Origin: Streptomyces sp. NBC_00223
GTDB lineage: Bacteria > Actinomycetota > Actinomycetes > Streptomycetales > Streptomycetaceae
Length of the DNA: 64,000 nt
Assembly (NCBI RefSeq): GCF_036199905.1
Contig: NZ_CP108109.1
Location: 3,891,501-3,955,500, forward strand
Direction: 5' to 3'
Shown: piece by piece, positions 49,327-58,203 of the stretch
Numbering within the stretch: position 1 is the first letter of the stretch
Layout of the letters: each line of letters opens with the position of its first letter
Notes under the pieces: generated by a model
What the model was told of the DNA's origin: nothing
Database searches by the model: none
The model's input: the letters and a program-made list of their open reading frames with translations, nothing else
Made by a program: the position numbers and the translations under genes

Positions 49327-51027
49327 TCAGCGGTGGGCCAGGGCGCCGGGCGCGGCGGCGCCGGCGTGGCCGGCCGCGTCCGGGGAGGCGTCGGTGAGGA
49401 TCAGTTCGGCGGCCCGCTCGGCGAGCATGACCGTGGGGGCGTGGGTGTGCCCGCGGGGGATCGAGGGCATCGCGGAGGCATCGACGACTCGCAGTCCCTC
49501 AACCCCCCGCAGTCGCAGGCGCGGATCGAGCACGGCGTCCTCGTCGGACCCCATGCGGCAGGTGCCCACGGGGTGGAAGAGCGTCTCGGCGTATCCGCGG
49601 GTCACGGCGGTCACACTCTCGTCCGACCAGTCGAAGGCGCCCGGCGTCAGGGGCTCGCCGAGGCGGTCGGCCAGCGCGGGCCTGGACAGCACCCGCTGGG
49701 CCCGCCGTACGCCGCTCGCCAGCACCCGCAGGTCGTCGCCCGCAGGGTCGGACAGATAGCGCGGGTCGATCAGCGGATAGCCGGCCGGGTCGGCGGGGTC
49801 GAGCCGGACGCTGCCGTGGCTGCGCGGCCGCAGCAGCACCACGCCGAGCGTGACGCCGTGCCGGCGCGGCGCGTCCCCCTGGTCGAGGAAGGGCAGCACC
49901 ATCCAGACGAACTCCAGGTCGGGCGCGGTCAGCGCGTCGTCGCTGCGCAGGAAGGCGACCGCCTCGGCGATGTTCGAGGTGAGCCGGCCGCGGCGGCCGC
50001 GCAGGAACTCGGCGATCTCGCTGGCCGGGTCCTCGACGCCAGGCGACACCGCGCCGTGGGCGGCGAACGCCAGCGGTACGTAGAGGTGATCGGTGAGGTT
50101 GCGGCCGACCTGGGGGAGGTCGGCGTGGACCCGGATGTCGTGCTGGGTCAGCTCCTCGGCGGCGCCCACCCCGGAGAGCATCAGCAGATGCGGGCTGCCG
50201 ATGGCCCCGGCGGCGAGCACGACCTCGCCGTCGACGTGGATGCGCGCGGGCCCCTCGGCGGTGGAGTACGCGACGCCGACCGCCCGGCCGTTCTCGATCA
50301 GCACCCGCTCGACATGGGCGCCGGTGACGACGGTGAGGTTGTCGCGCGCGGTGGCCGGGCGCAGATACGCGTCGGCCGCGCTCCAGCGCCGCCCGCCGCG
50401 CTGGGTGGTGTGCACCGGGCCCGCGCCCTCGGGGGTCAGGGCGGTGACACCCTCCAGCGGGCCGAGACCGGCTTCCGCGCAGGCGGCGAGGAATTCGGTG
50501 GTGGCCTCGCTGGGGTCGCGCAGGTCCTCGATCCGGATCGGGCCGCCGGTGCCGTAACCGGGCGCCGCGGCGCCGTCCGTACCGCTGTCCGTACCGCCGC
50601 TCCTGCCGTCGGCGCCCTCCAGCGCGCGGTCCTCGGCCTTCGCGAAGTACGGCAGCACCTCGTCGGCCGACCAGCCCTCGCAGCCCCGCGCCGCCCAGCC
50701 GTCGTAGTCGGCGCGGTGGCCGCGGGTCCAGATCTGGGCGTTCAGCGACGAGGAGCCGCCGAGGGTCTTGCCGCGCGGCCAGTTCAGCCGACGGCCGCCG
50801 AGCCCGGGCTGCGGCTGGGTGCGGTAGCCCCAGTCGACCGCGGAGCCGAACAGCGTGGGGAAGGCGGCCGGGATGGCGATCTCCGGGCGGCGGTCGGGGC
50901 CGCCGGCCTCGATCAGCACCACCTGGCCGTCGCACCCCGCGCTCAGCCGCTCGGCCAGCACACAGCCGGCCGAGCCCGCGCCGACGACGACGTACCGCGC
51001 GGTGGCGGGCACCTGGTTCGGGGTCAT
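49327..51027 (-). CDS. GMC-family FAD-dependent oxidoreductase
   Basis: 566-residue GMC flavoenzyme. The FAD-binding loop is YVVVGAGSAGCVLAERLSAG, GMC signature 1 region WPRGKTLGGSSSLNAQIW, and signature 2 region LAAGAIGSPHLLMLSGVG. The C-terminal active-site His is in LFHPVGTCRMG, and the GHTHAPTVMLAERAAELI segment is the second conserved part. It oxidises an alcohol to aldehyde or ketone with O2 or another acceptor. ATG at 51027 overlaps the upstream SGNH stop. A ~30-residue Gly/Asp insert occurs near residue 140. Confidence 0.92.
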   Translation of the reverse strand: MTPNQVPATARYVVVGAGSAGCVLAERLSAGCDGQVVLIEAGGPDRRPEIAIPAAFPTLFGSAVDWGYRTQPQPGLGGRRLNWPRGKTLGGSSSLNAQIWTRGHRADYDGWAARGCEGWSADEVLPYFAKAEDRALEGADGRSGGTDSGTDGAAAPGYGTGGPIRIEDLRDPSEATTEFLAACAEAGLGPLEGVTALTPEGAGPVHTTQRGGRRWSAADAYLRPATARDNLTVVTGAHVERVLIENGRAVGVAYSTAEGPARIHVDGEVVLAAGAIGSPHLLMLSGVGAAEELTQHDIRVHADLPQVGRNLTDHLYVPLAFAAHGAVSPGVEDPASEIAEFLRGRRGRLTSNIAEAVAFLRSDDALTAPDLEFVWMVLPFLDQGDAPRRHGVTLGVVLLRPRSHGSVRLDPADPAGYPLIDPRYLSDPAGDDLRVLASGVRRAQRVLSRPALADRLGEPLTPGAFDWSDESVTAVTRGYAETLFHPVGTCRMGSDEDAVLDPRLRLRGVEGLRVVDASAMPSIPRGHTHAPTVMLAERAAELILTDASPDAAGHAGAAAPGALAHR

Positions 51028-51716
51028 CAGGCACCCGCCTCCTGTTCGGACTCGGCGACCCGGCGGGCCAGCGCCTTGACGATCTCGGAGGCCAGCGCCG
51101 CGTGGCCCTCCATCGCGAAGTGGATGCCGTCGGCGCTCATCAGCGCCGGGCGCAGCCGTACCGGGTGGTCCCACATCTCGACCACGATCGCCTGGTGGCG
51201 GCGGGCGACCGCGCGGATGCGGTCGTTCAGCTCCGCCACCCGGACACCGAAAGCGGCGAGTTCGGGGACCGTGTCGAAGACATTGGTGACGGTGAAGACG
51301 AAGATGTCGGCGCCCTGGGCGCGGATCGCCGAGTAGACGGCGTCGAGGTCGGCCTCGACGCCGTCCAGATCGGGTTCCGCGTCGAAGAGGTCATTGCCGC
51401 CGACGGCGACATTGACCAGGTCGGGCTTGAAGGCCAGCACCTGCTCCAGCTGTTCGGCCCTGGCCTGGCCGGTACGCTTTCCCTCGACTCCGGTGTTGAG
51501 GTAGGCGAACTCCGGCCGGCCCTCGCCCAGCGCGGCGGCGATCCGCTCGGGCCACGGCCTGTCGGCGTAGCCCCGGCTGGGCCCGCCGAGGCCCCTGGCG
51601 AAGCTGTCGCCCATCACGGCGAGCCGCCGCCAGGAGGCGGGACGCAGCAGGCGTACGGCCTCCCCGTGCGGCAGACACAGCGGGTCGGCCGCCTCGCGAC
51701 TCAGGTCCTCGGTCAT
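51027..51716 (-). CDS. SGNH/GDSL-family hydrolase
   Basis: 229-residue SGNH hydrolase. Block I is AVMGDSFARGLGG (Ser nucleophile), block III is NVAVGGNDLFD (Gly/Asn oxyanion) and block V is SADGIHFAMEGHAAL (Asp-x-x-His). There is no signal peptide, so it is cytoplasmic. It likely removes or transfers an ester/acyl group in the pathway. ATG at 51716, stop overlapping the GMC start. Confidence 0.9.
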   Translation of the reverse strand: MTEDLSREAADPLCLPHGEAVRLLRPASWRRLAVMGDSFARGLGGPSRGYADRPWPERIAAALGEGRPEFAYLNTGVEGKRTGQARAEQLEQVLAFKPDLVNVAVGGNDLFDAEPDLDGVEADLDAVYSAIRAQGADIFVFTVTNVFDTVPELAAFGVRVAELNDRIRAVARRHQAIVVEMWDHPVRLRPALMSADGIHFAMEGHAALASEIVKALARRVAESEQEAGA

Positions 51717-51768
51717 GGTGTGCTGTCCTCTTTCTCTGCTGGAGCGCCGGCCTTCGGGCGGGTCAGGC

Positions 51769-52032
51769 TCAGGCCGCGTCGGTCGCGGCGGTCGCCCGTT
51801 CCTCGACGAAGTCCTCGATGTCCTTGACGGTGGCGATGTCGGGCGTGCCGCCGGTGGACAGGGTGGTGAGGGCGAAGTCCTGCTCGATCCGCAGCGAGAG
51901 CTCGATGACGGCCAGCGAGTCGTAGCCGAGCTCCTCGATCAGGCGGTCGTCGGAGTGGGCCTCGCGGGCGCCGAGCGGGCTCATCTCGCCGACGATCTCC
52001 CGCACTTTGGCGCGAAGGGCGGTGCTGTCCAT
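51769..52032 (-). CDS. Acyl carrier protein
   Basis: 87-residue phosphopantetheine-binding carrier protein. Ser39 in ELGYDSLAVIELSLRIEQDF is the 4'-phosphopantetheine attachment site (DSL motif). Acidic helix 2 and VKDIEDFVEE are typical. Next to a fatty acyl-AMP ligase and R2-like diiron gene, so it probably carries the fatty acid activated by the ligase and modified on the ACP. ATG at 52032. Confidence 0.94.
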   Translation of the reverse strand: MDSTALRAKVREIVGEMSPLGAREAHSDDRLIEELGYDSLAVIELSLRIEQDFALTTLSTGGTPDIATVKDIEDFVEERATAATDAA

Positions 52033-52149
52033 GGGTGCTCGCTTTCTGGTGCCGGGGTGACGGTTCGGGGCGGTACCGGGGGTACGGGTACGGGGTTGCG
52101 CGGGTACGGGAGCCCCGGAAGCGGGGGCTGCCCGGATGTGGGCCGAGGC

Positions 52150-53151
52150 TCAGCCGGTGAGCAGCGCGGCCGCGCGGATCGGGTGCGGGGCGCTCCAGCG
52201 CTCCTCGTACGCGTCCAGGGCCTTGTCGACGGCGGTGTCCCAGGCGGTGCCCGCCTCCTCGGTGAGGTGCGGGAGCGAGACCAGCCGCAGCTGCTTGAGC
52301 AGCCGCTCGCGGGCGATCTCGACGGCTCCGCGCAGTTGGGCGGCGCGGCTGAGCAGGGCGGCCTGGATCGCCGGGACCGGGTTGTGCCGGGAGGGGCCGA
52401 TCAGCACCCAGGCGGCGGCGCCGATCGACTCGAAGTGGGCGTCCTCGACGACCTGCGCGAAGCCGTTGGCCACGCCGTCCTGCGCCGCGCGCAGCCCGAA
52501 GGAGACATGACGGGACTCGTCCCGGGTGACGTTGGTCAGCCCCTCCTCCAGGGCCGGCAGCTTGAGCCGCTTGGCCAGGAAGCGGGTGGTGCGCAGCGCG
52601 GTGGCGGCCAGCACACCCTCGGTGATCAGGTGGTAGTAGACCAGCGCCCGGTACCAGGAGTCGCGGTCCTCGGCGTTCTCGCGCACCGCCCCGGTGACCC
52701 GGGTGAGTTCGGGCGCGAAGACGTCCGCGTAGTCCGCGGAGCCCTCCAGGTCGGTGCCCTCGGCCTCCTTGAGCGCGATGCCGCAGCCGTCCTCCAGATA
52801 GGTCTGGAAGAAGCGCACGTGCCGCGCCTCGTCGGCGAGCTGCGTGCACAGGAAGATGCGGTCGTCCTCGGTGGGCGGGGCGTCGATGAGCGAGCCCAGG
52901 GTGTGGGTCACCGCGACCTCGCCGACCTCCAGTTCGGCGAGCGCGCCGAGCATCTGGCCCTTGGAGAAGGGGGTGAGCGCGTTCCAGATCGGCGCGTCCC
53001 TGGCCGGGTTCACATCGGCCACCGCCCACTGCTGGCGTTCCCAGCGGCGGTAGAGGTCGGCCGATCCGGCCAGGCGGCCTCGCTGTTCTGCGGTGGTCTC
53101 GGGAGCGGTCTCGGTCACATCGAGAACGAGCCCCGCGGGAGTGGCGGTCAT
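52150..53151 (-). CDS. R2-like/ferritin-fold diiron protein
   Basis: 333-residue ferritin-fold protein similar to ribonucleotide reductase small subunit-like oxidases. Ligand pattern: Glu78 (VGEVAV), Glu108 and His111 (ADEARH), Glu178 (ITEGV), Glu212 and His215 (RDESRH). All are present, so a diiron (or Mn/Fe) site is likely. R2-like proteins on ACP pathways can hydroxylate or desaturate acyl chains. ATG at 53151 overlaps the ligase stop by 4 bp, so ligase and R2-like protein are coupled. Not a true RNR subunit: no large subunit nearby. Confidence 0.85.
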   Translation of the reverse strand: MTATPAGLVLDVTETAPETTAEQRGRLAGSADLYRRWERQQWAVADVNPARDAPIWNALTPFSKGQMLGALAELEVGEVAVTHTLGSLIDAPPTEDDRIFLCTQLADEARHVRFFQTYLEDGCGIALKEAEGTDLEGSADYADVFAPELTRVTGAVRENAEDRDSWYRALVYYHLITEGVLAATALRTTRFLAKRLKLPALEEGLTNVTRDESRHVSFGLRAAQDGVANGFAQVVEDAHFESIGAAAWVLIGPSRHNPVPAIQAALLSRAAQLRGAVEIARERLLKQLRLVSLPHLTEEAGTAWDTAVDKALDAYEERWSAPHPIRAAALLTG

Positions 53152-54923
53152 GTCGTCGCTGCCCCATCCAGTTGTGCGGTCGCGGTCGTCGTGGAGGTGC
53201 TGTCCGTACGGGTGGTGTCCGTACGGCTCGTGCCGGTGCCGGCGGTCGCCGGTCCTGCGGTGTCCTGGAACGTGTCGTGCAGTACGTCGCCCGGCAGCGT
53301 GCCGTCGCCGGCCTGCTGCCACATCAGCCGGCGGCGCGGCTTGCCGCTGGAGGTACGGGGGATGACGCCGCGCCGGGTGCGCAGCACGGTCACGGCGACC
53401 GAGTCGTCGAGCACCGTGCGGAGCATCGCGGTCGCGGCCGGCAGCCAGGAGTCGTCCTGCGTCTCCACCACGGCCACCGCCCTGCCCTGCCCGCGCCAGG
53501 AGCCGAGCGCGACCGCGCAGCGGCCGGCCGGCACCCCGGGCACCGCGGCGAGCGCGGCCTCCAGGTCCTCGGCGTGCACCTTGCGGCCGCGGACCTTGAG
53601 GCTGTCGCCGATCCGCCCGATGACGTACAGCTCCCCGTCGAGGACGAAGCCGGCGTCGCCGGTGTGCAGTCCGTCCGCGGTGAAGGGCGCGGAGGCGTTC
53701 GGGTCGGGCGACTGGTAGCCGAGGGCGACGGACGGGCCGGTGACCCGGATCTCGCCGAACGACCCCTCGGGCAGCGGCTTTCCGTCCTCGCCGACGATCT
53801 CCAGGCCGGTCTCGGGCACGGGCGCGCCGCAGGAGGTGATCCAGCGGGCCGGGTCCTCGGGGCGGTCGACGCCGAGTGTGCCGCTGCCGGTGACGGTCAC
53901 CGGGGAGCCGGTGGCCATCGGCCCGGCGGGCCGCACGATCCGGGCGCCCTTGCCCGGGACCACGCCGGTCACCGCGAGGGTCGTCTCGGCCATCCCGTAG
54001 CAGGGTGTGAAGGCCGAGGGCCGGAAGCCGTACGGGTCCAGGCGCGCCGCGAAGTCCGCGGCCACCCGCGGGTCGACCCGCTCGGCGCCGCTCATCGCGA
54101 CCCGCCAGGTGGAGAAGTCGGTGCCTTCCAGGGCCGGTTCACGGACCCGCGAAGCGGCGTACCCGTAGCCGAAGTTGGGGGCGGTGGTGATGGTCACGGC
54201 GTGCTTGCCGTGGCATTCGAGCCACCGGGTGGGGGAGCGGATGAAGTCCAGCGGCGTCATCAGCCACAGGTCGATCTGCGCGACGACCGAGCCGAGGAAC
54301 GTACCGATCAGCCCCATGTCGTGGTAGAGCGGCAGCCACGACGAACAGGAGTCCTCGGCGGTCACGCCCAGCCAGCCGTGGATGGCCCGGACGTTGGCGG
54401 CCAGGTTGCCGGCCGTCACCCGTACGCCCTTGGGGGTCCCGCTGGAGCCCGAGGTGAACTGCAACAGGGCCAGCTCGGCGTCGTACCGGGCCTGCTGCTG
54501 CTCGTCGGGAAGCTCCTCGGGCAGCACCAACGGCTCCCCCAGGCCCGCCTTGGCGCAGGCGCCCGCGGCCAGCGGCCGCATCGCGGTGTCGGTGAGCACC
54601 GCGGCGGGGGCGGCGGCGGCCAGGACGGCCGCGGCGTGGTCGGTGTAGGCGTCGTGGTTGGTGAAGGTCACCGGGGACGCGATCGGGGACGGGGTCAGCC
54701 CCGCGTACATCGTTCCCAGGAAGGCGGGCACGAAGGTCTCGGGGTCTTCGATCTGCAGGGAGACGACCCCCCGCGTGACACCGGAGGCGCGCAGCAGCGC
54801 GGCGATACGGCGGGCGTTCCCGGCGATCTCCTGGTAACTGCGCAGCCGCCAGCCGTCCGGGCGGTAGTAGTGAATCCCGCGCTCGGGCACGGGGTCGTCC
54901 AGCCAGTCAAGGACGGTGTTCAA
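53148..54923 (-). CDS. Fatty acyl-AMP ligase (FAAL)
   Basis: 591-residue adenylate-forming enzyme of the FAAL type. Motifs: LLQFTSGSSGTPKGVRVTAGNL (P-loop), SWLPLYHDMGLIGTFLGSVV (FAAL-specific), CYGMAETTLAVTG (A5), DGLHTGDAGFVLDGELYVIGR (A7-A8), and C-terminal Lys in RTSSGKPRR. It activates a fatty acid to acyl-AMP and transfers it to a carrier protein, here probably the ACP at 51769. The C-terminal 40 residues are Thr/Ala-rich. ATG at 54923. Confidence 0.9.
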   Translation of the reverse strand: MNTVLDWLDDPVPERGIHYYRPDGWRLRSYQEIAGNARRIAALLRASGVTRGVVSLQIEDPETFVPAFLGTMYAGLTPSPIASPVTFTNHDAYTDHAAAVLAAAAPAAVLTDTAMRPLAAGACAKAGLGEPLVLPEELPDEQQQARYDAELALLQFTSGSSGTPKGVRVTAGNLAANVRAIHGWLGVTAEDSCSSWLPLYHDMGLIGTFLGSVVAQIDLWLMTPLDFIRSPTRWLECHGKHAVTITTAPNFGYGYAASRVREPALEGTDFSTWRVAMSGAERVDPRVAADFAARLDPYGFRPSAFTPCYGMAETTLAVTGVVPGKGARIVRPAGPMATGSPVTVTGSGTLGVDRPEDPARWITSCGAPVPETGLEIVGEDGKPLPEGSFGEIRVTGPSVALGYQSPDPNASAPFTADGLHTGDAGFVLDGELYVIGRIGDSLKVRGRKVHAEDLEAALAAVPGVPAGRCAVALGSWRGQGRAVAVVETQDDSWLPAATAMLRTVLDDSVAVTVLRTRRGVIPRTSSGKPRRRLMWQQAGDGTLPGDVLHDTFQDTAGPATAGTGTSRTDTTRTDSTSTTTATAQLDGAATT

Positions 54924-55028
54924 CGGTTTCCCCTCAACAGATGGGCGCTCGCCTTGTGTTACGCCGCGGGCCGCGGCTACCCCTCACGCCGTTTGCGGAA
55001 TTTCCGCCGCGGCCCCGGGATCAGCGGT

Positions 55029-56225
55029 TCACCAGGTCACCGGGAGCTCGTGCAGCCCGCCGAGCGCGGCGAACTGACGCCACCGCAACTCCTCCGGCGC
55101 GACCGCCAGCCTGAGGTCCGGCAGCCGGGTGAAGAGCGCGTCGAGGGCGATCTTCATCTCCAGCCGGGCCAGCGCGTGGCCGATGCAGAAGTGCGGCCCG
55201 TAGCCGAAGCCGACGTGCGCGGAGGCGTCCCGGGTGATGTCGAAGGTGTCGGGGTCGGCGAAGACGGAGGGGTCACGGTTGGCGGAGCTCATGGGCGCGA
55301 TCACCGCGCTGCCCGCGGGCACGGTCGTCCCGCTCAGCTCCACGTCCTCCAGCGCGATCCGGGCGAAGGAGCCGTCGCCGGGGGTGTTGTAGCGGATCAG
55401 CTCGTCGACGGCGGCGTCGGTCAGCTGCGGCTTCTCGCGCCACAGCCGCAGCTGTTCGGGGTTGCGCAGCAGGGTGACGATGCTGGTGGCGATGACCGTG
55501 GTGGTGGTGTCGTGGCCGGCGATCAGCAGGAAGACGCCGAGCATCACCATCTCGGAGTGGGTGAGCCGGACCTGCGGGTCGCTCTCGTTGGCCAGCGCGC
55601 TGAGCAGGTCGGCGCCGGGCACTCGGCGCTTGCCCTCGATCAACCCGGCCAGATACTCCCGCAGTTCGCGGTCGGCGGTCATGATCTCCTGGGCGCTGTA
55701 CTTGGTCAGCGCGGTGAACCGGTCGGACCAGCCCTGGAACTTGGCGCGGTCCTCGAAGGGCACGCCGATCAGCTCGCAGACGATCTGCAGCGGCAGCGGG
55801 GTGGCGAAGGCGCTCACCATGTCCACCGGCCGCTCCGACGCCTCGATCTCGTCGAGGAGTTGGGCGGTCACCGCCTCGATGTGCGGGCGCAGCGACTCGA
55901 CCCGGCGCGGGCCGAACTCCTTGGCGATGAGTCTGCGCACCCGGGAGAGCCGGGGCGGGTCCATGCTCATGATGTTGTCGGGGTGCGGGTCGACCGGCTG
56001 GAGCCGGGGCGCCCCGGGCTCCAGGAAGGCCGCGCGGCTGAACCGCGGGTCGGCCAGCACGGTCTTCACGTCGTCGTAGCGGGTGGCGAGATACGCCCGC
56101 GCGCCGGTCGGCAGGTTGACGTGCGGGACCGGACACTTCGCGCGGAAGTCCTTGTACTCCTCCGGTGGCTGGGTGGCGTCGGTCCGGGGCAGCGGGTACG
56201 TGAACCGCGGGGCATCGTTCGACAT
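55029..56225 (-). CDS. Cytochrome P450
   Basis: 398-residue soluble bacterial P450. I-helix LLIAGHDTTTT (acid-alcohol pair), K-helix ExxR as VDELIRYNT, and heme-binding loop GFGYGPHFCIGHALARLE with the Cys ligand. Near the CYP105/107-type class. It will hydroxylate or otherwise oxidise the cluster product, with ferredoxin and reductase from elsewhere (no ferredoxin gene nearby). ATG at 56225. Confidence 0.95.
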   Translation of the reverse strand: MSNDAPRFTYPLPRTDATQPPEEYKDFRAKCPVPHVNLPTGARAYLATRYDDVKTVLADPRFSRAAFLEPGAPRLQPVDPHPDNIMSMDPPRLSRVRRLIAKEFGPRRVESLRPHIEAVTAQLLDEIEASERPVDMVSAFATPLPLQIVCELIGVPFEDRAKFQGWSDRFTALTKYSAQEIMTADRELREYLAGLIEGKRRVPGADLLSALANESDPQVRLTHSEMVMLGVFLLIAGHDTTTTVIATSIVTLLRNPEQLRLWREKPQLTDAAVDELIRYNTPGDGSFARIALEDVELSGTTVPAGSAVIAPMSSANRDPSVFADPDTFDITRDASAHVGFGYGPHFCIGHALARLEMKIALDALFTRLPDLRLAVAPEELRWRQFAALGGLHELPVTW

Positions 56226-56541
56226 CGGCCGTACTCCTTCGCGGGGGAGCGGAACGTCGGGTGCACACGTGGTTTACGTACGGTGGCGGCCGTGACCCTC
56301 ACGCGCGCGGGCGCGCCCGCGAGGCGGTCTGGGAGGCCGGGCCGCCGGGCGAGGCGGTGATGCACGCGCGCGGGCGCGCGCGGGACGGTCGGCGGGGCTC
56401 CGCGTCGCGGGCAACGCGAAAGGTGGGGACGGCGGGCCCTTGGGCTCCGCCGCCCCCACCGGGACCGGCCACGTGGCACGGGGGAATCCGCGCGGCCGGT
56501 GTCTGTGGGAGACGGTGACGGTGACAGACGGTGACGGGGCG
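56226..56541. other. Intergenic region between MFS and P450 genes
   Basis: 316 bp. It holds two related CG-alternating stretches (CGCGCGCGGGCGCGC types at ~56295 and ~56365, the right one ACGCGCGCGGGCGCGCGCG), which could form Z-like DNA, and the hairpin at 56422. No gene recognised. The P450 promoter should be in the left half. Confidence 0.5.
56422..56460 (-). terminator. Hairpin downstream of the MFS gene
   Basis: Fourteen paired bases with one mismatch, GGTGGGGACGGCGG against CCGCCGCCCCCACC, with a short GC-rich loop. It lies 81 bp after the MFS stop on the minus strand and before the P450 gene, so it could separate the exporter transcript from the rest. Confidence 0.55.
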
Positions 56542-58062
56542 TCAGCCCCGGTCGGCCGCCGCGGTCTGCTCGGTACCGGCCGCGGGCGCGCCGCCGCCCG
56601 CCGCCGCGGCCTGCGCCGCGGCTGCCTGCGCGGCCATGTACGCCTGGATCTGGCGCTGCGTCTCGGCGATCGTGGCCATGGACTTCTTGTCGAAGAGCAG
56701 CATGGCGGGGAAGACCGCGACCAGTACGAGGATGCCGGACAGCAGGAAGGCGTCCAGGTAGGCCTGCGGCTCCAGCGGGTTGTGGGCGGCGATCACTGCG
56801 GCCATCGCGGCCACGCCGAGCGAGCCGCCGAACTGCCGGGCGGTGGTGTTCATACCGGTGCCGGAGGCGAACTTCAGCGGGTGCACGGAGATGGCCGCGG
56901 CCGTGGTGACGCTGGTGAGCGCCGCGCCGATGACCGCGCCGCCGATGGCGCCGTACGGCAGCCAGATCGCCAGGAACTGCCGCTCGGCGCCCAGGGTGAG
57001 ATAGGCCCAGATGCTCAGGCCGAAGAAGATCAGCAGGCCGACCACGATGACCGGCCGCTGGTTCTGCGGCTTGACCTTGCGGCCGACGACGATCGCGGCG
57101 ACGGCGGAGAGCACCGCGCCCGGGGTGACCGCGAGACCGGCCTTGAGGATCGAGTAGTGCCAGATCGTGGTGAGGTACAGCGGCCCCGACAGGAACCACA
57201 CGAACAGGCCCGCCCCCAGGAAGAACGTGGTGAGGTTGGCGGCCGCGAACATCCTGCTGCTCCACAGCTGGGTCTCGATGGCCGGGGCCTCGTGCTTGGT
57301 GGAGCGCAGCAGTGCGTAGCCGACCAGCGCGATGCCGGCGGCGATCCAGATCCAGGTCTCGGCGGACTTCCAGCCCCAGTCGCCGCCCTTGGTCAGGCCG
57401 ATGACGACGCCGGCGATGCCGAGGGTGACCGCCCCGGTGCCGACCAGGTCGGGCCGCTTGGGCTCGGTGGCCGGGCGGGCGGGCAGCTGCTTGATGCCGG
57501 CGTAGATCACCGCGAGGCCGATCGGCACGTTGACGATGAAGACCGAGCGCCAGTTGAACTCGCTGACCAGCAGACCGCCGAGCGAAGGTCCCGCGGCGGC
57601 GGCCATGGAACCGGCCGCACCCCAGATACCGATGGCCTCGGCCCGTTTCTCCGCGGGTGTCTCGGCGAGCACGAGTCCCAGCGCGGCCGGGATCATGCCC
57701 GCGGAGCCGATGCCCTGCACGGCCCTGGCCACGATCAGGAAGTCCACGTTCGGCGCGACGGCGCAGGCCAGGGACGCGGCGCTGAACACCACCAGCGAGC
57801 CGAGGAAGAGCTGCTTGCGGCCGAAGACGTCGGCGAAGCGTCCCGCGGGGGTCAGCAGAGCGGCGAACAGCACCCCGTAACTGGTGACCACCCAGGTCAG
57901 GTTGGTCAGCGACTCATGGGGGAAGTCCGTACGCAGGTCGGGGAATGCCACGTTGACGACAGTTGTGTCGAGGAAGGCCATGAACGTGGCCGCCGCTGTC
58001 AGCAGCAGCGTCATCCCGGCTCTCGACCTTTCGGCCGGTGGTGTGGCAATTGCTGAGGTCAC
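56542..58062 (-). CDS. MFS exporter (DHA2/EmrB-QacA type)
   Basis: 506-residue transporter with ~14 membrane helices. Motif D1 is FMAFLDTTVVNVAFPDLRTDF, motif A is AGRFADVFGRKQLF, motif B is ARAVQGIGSAGMIPAALGLV, and motif C-like GPSLGGLLV follows. C-terminus is A/G/Q-rich. GTG at 58062 is chosen because GGAGGGA is 6 nt before it. It diverges from the KASIII gene across a palindrome and is the first gene of the long minus-strand run, probably exporting the product. Confidence 0.92.
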   Translation of the reverse strand: MTSAIATPPAERSRAGMTLLLTAAATFMAFLDTTVVNVAFPDLRTDFPHESLTNLTWVVTSYGVLFAALLTPAGRFADVFGRKQLFLGSLVVFSAASLACAVAPNVDFLIVARAVQGIGSAGMIPAALGLVLAETPAEKRAEAIGIWGAAGSMAAAAGPSLGGLLVSEFNWRSVFIVNVPIGLAVIYAGIKQLPARPATEPKRPDLVGTGAVTLGIAGVVIGLTKGGDWGWKSAETWIWIAAGIALVGYALLRSTKHEAPAIETQLWSSRMFAAANLTTFFLGAGLFVWFLSGPLYLTTIWHYSILKAGLAVTPGAVLSAVAAIVVGRKVKPQNQRPVIVVGLLIFFGLSIWAYLTLGAERQFLAIWLPYGAIGGAVIGAALTSVTTAAAISVHPLKFASGTGMNTTARQFGGSLGVAAMAAVIAAHNPLEPQAYLDAFLLSGILVLVAVFPAMLLFDKKSMATIAETQRQIQAYMAAQAAAAQAAAAGGGAPAAGTEQTAAADRG

Positions 58063-58090
58063 TGTCGGTCCCTCCAACTAACATTCCTTG

Positions 58091-58117
58091 GGTATGTGAG
58101 TACATACCGTCAGTATG
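58091..58117. promoter_or_regulatory. Overlapping palindromes in the MFS-KASIII divergent promoter
   Basis: GGTATGT-GAGT-ACATACC (7-bp arms, 58091-58108) overlaps CATAC-CGTCA-GTATG (5-bp arms, 58103-58117). The ATACC/GGTAT arms look like a TetR-type operator. It lies 29 bp from the MFS start and about 90 bp from the KASIII start, so one repressor could control both. Regulator identity inferred. Confidence 0.65.
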
Positions 58118-58203
58118 CGAATGTCAAGCGGAGCGAACATGCGGGATCACGGGCTGTGGTGCGTAACACCTGTGGAAGCAGCGCTGACGACGGGAGCCCA
58201 CCA

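Noticed and set aside
53172-56360. A 1062-codon plus-strand frame across the FAAL and P450 genes
   Set aside because: It spans two well-supported minus-strand genes and their gap, and reads as G/A/R-rich low-complexity sequence.
42818-58062. Assignment of the cluster to a known product such as an azoxy compound, polyyne or tambjamine-like alkylamine
   Set aside because: Some enzymes overlap with those pathways (AurF-like, FAAL, ACAD), but key genes for each (for example a seryl-tRNA synthetase-linked N-N step, desaturase set or aminotransferase) are missing.
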